The notes under the pieces were generated by a model. It saw nothing but the letters and a program-made list of their open reading frames with translations, had not been told where the DNA came from and ran no database searches. Below are positions 31,673 through 35,152 of a DNA stretch of 35,152 bases, in pieces. Within the stretch, counting starts at the first letter, position 1. The number at the start of each line of letters is the position of its first letter. A program made the translations under genes and the position numbers. This stretch comes from an uncultured Flavobacteriales bacterium (GTDB taxonomy: Bacteria > Bacteroidota > Bacteroidia > Flavobacteriales > UBA1820). Location of the stretch: positions 1 through 35,152 of the forward strand of contig CAUHQV010000025.1 in assembly GCA_959608625.1 (NCBI GenBank), given 5' to 3'.

Positions 31673-31686
31673 TATATTTAAATTCA

Positions 31687-31694
31687 TATATTTG
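31687..31694 (+). promoter_or_regulatory. -7 box of the DUF349 gene
   Basis: TATATTTG matches TAnnTTTG exactly, 32 bp before the ATG at 31727. An ATTG at 31660-31663 may act as a weak -33 box, 23 bp upstream. Confidence 0.55.
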
Positions 31695-31726
31695 TTTTTC
31701 TCAATCACCTTTTATCATTTATCAGA

Positions 31727-33778
31727 ATGACTTCAGACAATCAAGAAAAAGACAACCTGCTTCCTGAAGAGGCAGAAGGACAAGATCGGAGCCGTATAGA
31801 AAATGCGGCCGTAAACCAGCAGCCGGACTTAGAAGAACACGGCGCCGAAACTCCGCAGGGCAATCCTGAACTTCCCGCGGAAAAGGCCGAAGGGCCACAG
31901 GAAGCACCCTCCCCGGAAGAAACGACCGCAATGGCAAAGGAACCCGTTGAAGAAGAAAAAACAGCGGATACTACAGAGGAGGCTTCGAAGGAAGAAAAAG
32001 AAGAACTGCCGGAAAATAAGCCGACAGAAACGACCGAACCCCGGAATCCTGCGGAAGAAAAACCTGCTGCCCCAGAACATCCTATCAAAGATTACAGCAA
32101 ATTATCCGCCGATGAACTGGTAAAAGAATTCGGCGAACTGCTCAAGGAACCTATCCAGCATATCGGCCGACAGGCACGCAACCTCCGGGAAGCATTTGAA
32201 AACATCCTGAACGCCGAAAAGGAAAAAGGTCAGCAGGGCGAGAACCCGGCCGAAGAAAATAAAGCATTAACAGACGCGAAAGAGCATTTCGATACCCTGT
32301 GGGACGAATACCGGAAAAAACGGGAAAATTTCGCCGCACAAATGGCGGTAGAGCAAAAAGCCAATCTCGAAGAGCGGCTTGCCCTTATCGAAGAACTCAA
32401 AAACCTGATCGAGAAAGAAGAAAATGCCTCTATCAGGGAATTTCATAACATCCAGACCCGCTGGCGCAAATGCGGCATGGTGCCCCGCGAACAATCGTCC
32501 GCCGTATGGCAGACTTACCAGCACCATGTAGAGCGGTTTTTCGATTACCTGAAACTCAACCGGGAATTCCGGGATATGGAGTTCGAAAGGAACCTGGCCG
32601 AAAAGAATAAAATCATCGCCCGTGCGGAAGAACTGGTAAACGAACCCTCCATCAAAAAAGCGTTCGAAGATCTGCAACTACTCCACCGTTTGTGGAAAGA
32701 GGAAACAGGCCCGGTAGCCGCCGACCAGCGGGATGGCGTATGGGAGCGTTTTAGCGCCGCTACACGAACTATCCACGAACGCCGGCACCAGTTCCTCAAA
32801 GAGCAAAAAGAGACGCTCAAAACGAACATGGAGGCCAAATTGGCCGTATGCCAGAAAATCGAGGATATTTCTGCCGAAGGGGCTTTCACACACGATGGCT
32901 GGCAGAAGAAAATGAACGAAGTCGAATCCCTGAAAAACGAATTCAAAGCATTGGGCCCTGTCCCGGAAAACAAGAACGCCGAGATATGGGAGCGTTTCAA
33001 AGATGTGAACCGGGCTTTCAACCAAGCCAAGAATAATTACTACAAGGAATTAAAGCGCAACCAGATATCCAATCTGGAAAAGAAACTGGCGCTGGTCGAG
33101 CGGGCGGAAGAATTGAAGGACTCCACCGATTGGAGTACTACGTCCTCCGAGCTGAAATCCCTCCAGAAACAATGGAAAGAAATCGGACATGTTCCCCGCC
33201 AAAAATCGGATGAATTGTGGAAAAGGTTCCGCGCCGCCTGCAACTTCTTTTTTGAAAATATGGCCGGCCAGCGGAAAAGCGGCGACGCCCAGTCTCAGGC
33301 CAACCTGAAAGAAAAAGAGTTGCTCCTGCCAGAGGTGGAAGCCTTCACCATATCCGAGGACCCGGAAGCATCTATCGAAGCCCTGAAAGCGCTCATTTCC
33401 CGATGGCGGGCAATCGGGAAAACCCCCTATTCGGGCAAAGCCATAGAAGATAAATTCAATACATTGGTGGACGGGTATTTCGAACAACTGAAAGTGAACC
33501 GGAACGATGTAGCCATGATGCGCTTCAAAGACAAGGTGGATCAATTGGCGGCGGACGGGAACAAACAGAGATTTTATGCCGAAATGGACTTTATCCGCCG
33601 GAAGATAGACGAGATCACCCGGGAAGTGCAGCAGTTGAAGAACAACATAGAATTTTTCACCTCGGACTCTTCGGACAATCCGTTGGTACGTGAAGTAAAC
33701 CGAAGCATCGAACGAAAATCGGAAACATTGGAGCAATGGAAAGAAAAACTCGCCTATATCAGGCAGTTGAAAATCTAG
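31727..33778 (+). CDS. DUF349 repeat protein
   Basis: A soluble, highly charged protein of 683 residues without signal peptide or membrane segment. Residues 1-115 are acidic and low in complexity (Glu/Pro/Thr/Ala-rich). The rest consists of about six helical DUF349-type repeats of roughly 75 residues. Each has a Trp-containing signature: DTLWDEYRKKRENF, QTRWRKCGMVP...VWQTYQHHVERFF, LHRLWKEETGPV...VWERFSAATRTI, ALGPVP...IWERFKDVNRAF, LQKQWKEIGHVP...LWKRFRAACNFF, and SRWRAIGKTP near the C-terminus. The C-terminal ~70 residues look like a coiled coil (KVDQLAADGNKQRFYAEMDF onward). The function is not established. It has its own promoter and terminator. It may be a coiled-coil scaffold, but this is inference. 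Confidence 0.85.
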   Translation: MTSDNQEKDNLLPEEAEGQDRSRIENAAVNQQPDLEEHGAETPQGNPELPAEKAEGPQEAPSPEETTAMAKEPVEEEKTADTTEEASKEEKEELPENKPTETTEPRNPAEEKPAAPEHPIKDYSKLSADELVKEFGELLKEPIQHIGRQARNLREAFENILNAEKEKGQQGENPAEENKALTDAKEHFDTLWDEYRKKRENFAAQMAVEQKANLEERLALIEELKNLIEKEENASIREFHNIQTRWRKCGMVPREQSSAVWQTYQHHVERFFDYLKLNREFRDMEFERNLAEKNKIIARAEELVNEPSIKKAFEDLQLLHRLWKEETGPVAADQRDGVWERFSAATRTIHERRHQFLKEQKETLKTNMEAKLAVCQKIEDISAEGAFTHDGWQKKMNEVESLKNEFKALGPVPENKNAEIWERFKDVNRAFNQAKNNYYKELKRNQISNLEKKLALVERAEELKDSTDWSTTSSELKSLQKQWKEIGHVPRQKSDELWKRFRAACNFFFENMAGQRKSGDAQSQANLKEKELLLPEVEAFTISEDPEASIEALKALISRWRAIGKTPYSGKAIEDKFNTLVDGYFEQLKVNRNDVAMMRFKDKVDQLAADGNKQRFYAEMDFIRRKIDEITREVQQLKNNIEFFTSDSSDNPLVREVNRSIERKSETLEQWKEKLAYIRQLKI

Positions 33779-33793
33779 AAAAGAATCCTCAGT

Positions 33794-33827
33794 AAAAAAG
33801 CGTCCGGAATCCGGGCGCTTTTTTTTA
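33794..33827. terminator. Bidirectional terminator after the DUF349 gene
   Basis: AAAAAAGCGTCCGG (33794-33807) and CCGGGCGCTTTTTT pair across a 3-nt loop with one wobble pair, and a run of eight T follows on the plus strand. The convergent XRE gene ends at 33825 inside the T-run. Confidence 0.85.
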
Positions 33828-34061
33828 TTTATCTGGTTCTTTATTCTCGGGCCTCAGTAAGTCTATTATCTCCACCCCTAAAGAAGAGCTTATTCTCAAC
33901 AATGTTTTAAGGGTAGGATTGGTGCGCCCGTTTTCTATCCGGGACATATTGGGTATTTCCATATTGCACATAGCGGCCAAATCCTGCTGAAGAATTCCCT
34001 TCTGCACGCGATACCTTTTGATATTCTTCCCCACACATTTTAACAATTCTTCTTCAGTCAT
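33825..34061 (-). CDS. Small XRE-family transcriptional regulator
   Basis: A 78-residue helix-turn-helix protein of the Cro/C1 (XRE) type, essentially only the DNA-binding domain. The fold reads KNIKRYRVQKGILQQDLAAMCNMEIPNMSRIENGRTNPTLKTLLRISSSLGVEIIDLL (about 12-70), with the recognition helix near MEIPNMSRIENG. It should bind DNA as a dimer. It is divergent from a two-TM miniprotein gene. A palindrome (34114-34131) lies just after the opposing promoter and could be its operator. Its own start region has an imperfect -7 box (AAACTTTG on minus at 34085-34092). The stop lies in a terminator shared with the DUF349 gene. Confidence 0.88.
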   Translation of the reverse strand: MTEEELLKCVGKNIKRYRVQKGILQQDLAAMCNMEIPNMSRIENGRTNPTLKTLLRISSSLGVEIIDLLRPENKEPDK

Positions 34062-34076
34062 TTTTTGTAGTCCGTA

Positions 34077-34106
34077 TTTGACAGCAAAGTTTTTTATTTA
34101 TCTTTG
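34077..34106 (+). promoter_or_regulatory. Promoter of the small membrane-protein gene
   Basis: TTTG (34077-34080) and TATCTTTG (34099-34106, exact) are separated by 18 bp. Transcription should start near 34111, immediately before the palindrome at 34114. Confidence 0.6.
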
Positions 34107-34113
34107 CCTATCA

Positions 34114-34131
34114 ATTATCATAAATGATAAT
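34114..34131. promoter_or_regulatory. Candidate operator palindrome
   Basis: ATTATCA and TGATAAT are exact complements separated by TAAA. The site starts about 3 bases after the predicted transcription start of the plus-strand gene, so a bound repressor would block it. The divergent XRE protein is the obvious candidate; this is inferred from position and symmetry. Confidence 0.5.
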
Positions 34132-34165
34132 CCACGTATAGACCTTTGATGAAAATCGGAAAAAT

Positions 34166-34378
34166 ATGTTCTTAAGCACAAAATTCTACCTGATTATCGG
34201 ACTTCTTACCACGATATTCATAACAATAAAAGAAGACGCATTCCTGCTTATTTCAGCTTTGGGAATCATTTCCCTATGGGTAGCTTATCTATTGATACGG
34301 CTGAATAGAAATACGGAGAAAAGGGAGGATAGTAAGAATGAAGAAAAAAGTGACTCAAAAACCTCCGAGAGCGTATAA
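34166..34378 (+). CDS. Small membrane protein with two predicted helices
   Basis: A 70-residue protein I do not recognise. Two hydrophobic segments (about 6-19 YLIIGLLTTIFITI and 27-45 LLISALGIISLWVAYLLIR) are followed by a strongly charged tail of Lys, Asp, Glu and Ser (NTEKREDSKNEEKSDSKTSE). It should sit in the cytoplasmic membrane with the tail in the cytoplasm. It has its own promoter and lies opposite an XRE regulator with a palindrome between them. The tRNA-Ala promoter follows within about 10 bp of its stop. The coding evidence is the clean hydrophobic-charged pattern and the promoter spacing; it could still be a chance frame. Confidence 0.6.
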   Translation: MFLSTKFYLIIGLLTTIFITIKEDAFLLISALGIISLWVAYLLIRLNRNTEKREDSKNEEKSDSKTSESV

Positions 34379-34383
34379 TTATT

Positions 34384-34413
34384 TTTGCAACTTAAATAAA
34401 AGCCTTATATTTG
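34384..34413 (+). promoter_or_regulatory. Promoter of tRNA-Ala
   Basis: TTTG (34384-34387) and TATATTTG (34406-34413, exact) are separated by 18 bp. The tRNA begins 12 bp after the box. Confidence 0.65.
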
Positions 34414-34424
34414 CCCCGTTGAAT

Positions 34425-34498
<74 letters not shown>

Positions 34499-34500
34499 CA

Positions 34501-34531
34501 AAAAACGCCGGGATTTCCCCGGCGTTTTTTT
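34501..34531 (+). terminator. Terminator of tRNA-Ala
   Basis: AAAAACGCCGGG (34501-34512) and CCCGGCGTTTTT (34518-34529) form a 12-bp stem with a 5-nt loop and a T-run. It can also serve the converging gene from the right. Confidence 0.9.
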
Positions 34532-34541
34532 ATAAAACTTT

Positions 34542-35152
34542 TTAAATACGGAATACAGCCGAAAGCTGAGGGCTGAAAAAATTTCGCCCATTTGCAAACG
34601 TATCAGACCATTCCATAGTAAAGTTTATTCCAAAATGGTCTGTAATAAAAAAATTCGATATCCCTTGTAAATCTATCCCCGTAATTGCATTTTCTCTCAA
34701 ACAATGAGGAACCATTACCTGGGCAGTGAATTTCCAGATGTTTTCAATCACATATACTCCACCTGCCGCTGTATATTTAAAATAAGGATCCCGCTCCCGA
34801 TCCACATAATGCAGGCTTCTATCTGTACTGTATTTGAATTCTCCGGACACAGAGAACCGTTTCATAGTATATGTCGAGTTGAATCCCGTACTGAAAGTGG
34901 TATGGCTGGTCGCCGTTTCACTCAGATCCAATTCGGCATCGGCAAAAAAACGGAGATACTTCACCACCGGCATCGAAAAATAGACTTCGGCAGCCATACC
35001 TTGGTAATTCGTCCAACTATCTCCATTTTTCCGGTTGTTATGCACTGACTTTAACGAGGGAACCAGGAGGAACTGCTTCTTTTTCCCGAAATTCCAATTT
35101 AATTCGACGCCCACCTTCGTTTCCACAACAGCCCCATTATTTTCAGGCGTCT
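34542..35152 (-). CDS. C-terminal part of a probable outer-membrane beta-barrel protein (cut by window edge)
   Basis: The minus-strand frame is open from the stop at 34542 to the edge with no stop upstream, so the protein starts outside the window and at least 203 residues are visible. Alternating polar/hydrophobic strands rich in aromatic residues appear throughout (VEVYFSMP-like, LRFFADAELDLSETATSHTTFSTG, KRFSVSGEFKYSTD, YFKYTAAGGVYVIENIWKFTAQV). The end, FFSPQLSAVFRI, fits the C-terminal signal of outer-membrane barrels, where the last residue is often aromatic or hydrophobic. A GTG at 35126 is internal and not the true start. The family cannot be named from this part. Confidence 0.65.
   Translation of the reverse strand, partial: TPENNGAVVETKVGVELNWNFGKKKQFLLVPSLKSVHNNRKNGDSWTNYQGMAAEVYFSMPVVKYLRFFADAELDLSETATSHTTFSTGFNSTYTMKRFSVSGEFKYSTDRSLHYVDRERDPYFKYTAAGGVYVIENIWKFTAQVMVPHCLRENAITGIDLQGISNFFITDHFGINFTMEWSDTFANGRNFFSPQLSAVFRI

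Overview
The window looks like chromosomal DNA from a member of the Bacteroidales (Bacteroidota). Four things suggest this. Many intergenic regions carry the Bacteroidota promoter pattern (a TAnnTTTG box, often with an upstream TTTG about 18-21 bp away). Start codons mostly lack a Shine-Dalgarno sequence. The gene order parA-parB-DUF5683-dapB-lepB-WbqC is familiar from this group. Several families are typical of it: DUF349 protein, DUF368 protein, signal peptidase I with an extra membrane domain, and S16 with an Ala/Glu-rich tail. The fairly GC-rich coding sequence would fit an Alistipes/Rikenellaceae-like genome, but the genus is only a guess.

Layout. 1-2.1 kb: rpsP-rimM on the minus strand, divergent from an HD hydrolase. 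2.1-5.7 kb: bcp and leuS on the minus strand, each with its own promoter and terminator. 5.8-6.5 kb: a cytoplasmic His/Cys-rich repeat protein, divergent from leuS. 6.5-8.6 kb: a 7TM-HD (PgpH-type) phosphodiesterase, divergent from a thiolase (8.8-9.9 kb). 10.0-12.6 kb: on the minus strand, a membrane protein, an ECF sigma factor and a small two-TM protein in one cluster, then a HAD phosphatase. 12.8-20.9 kb: a long plus-strand run, recF-DUF721 and then parA-parB-DUF5683-dapB-lepB-WbqC-ribF, with many 4-bp ATGA overlaps. 21.0-24.2 kb: a minus-strand operon of two DUF3298-like envelope proteins, an unrecognised two-part protein and pyrD. 24.5-25.6 kb: alanine dehydrogenase. 25.6-26.1 kb: a non-coding fold-back element with 39-bp terminal inverted repeats. 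26.2-29.7 kb: ddl-coaD-metG on the minus strand, divergent from a DUF368 transporter and aroE (29.9-31.7 kb). 31.7-33.8 kb: a DUF349 repeat protein. 33.8-34.5 kb: a small XRE regulator divergent from a two-TM miniprotein, with a palindrome between them, then tRNA-Ala(GGC). 34.5 kb to the edge: the C-terminal part of a beta-barrel-like protein.

Most of the window is housekeeping: translation (rpsP, rimM, leuS, metG, tRNA-Ala), DNA maintenance (recF, DUF721/DciA-like, parAB), cell-wall precursors and their lipid carrier (ddl, dapB, DUF368), cofactors (ribF, coaD), shikimate and pyrimidine synthesis (aroE, pyrD), and second-messenger turnover (PgpH-like). The least explained parts are the His/Cys repeat protein, the two-part protein upstream of pyrD, the fold-back element, the XRE/miniprotein pair and the ECF sigma cluster. 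I found no CRISPR array, prophage, transposase or obvious defence system.
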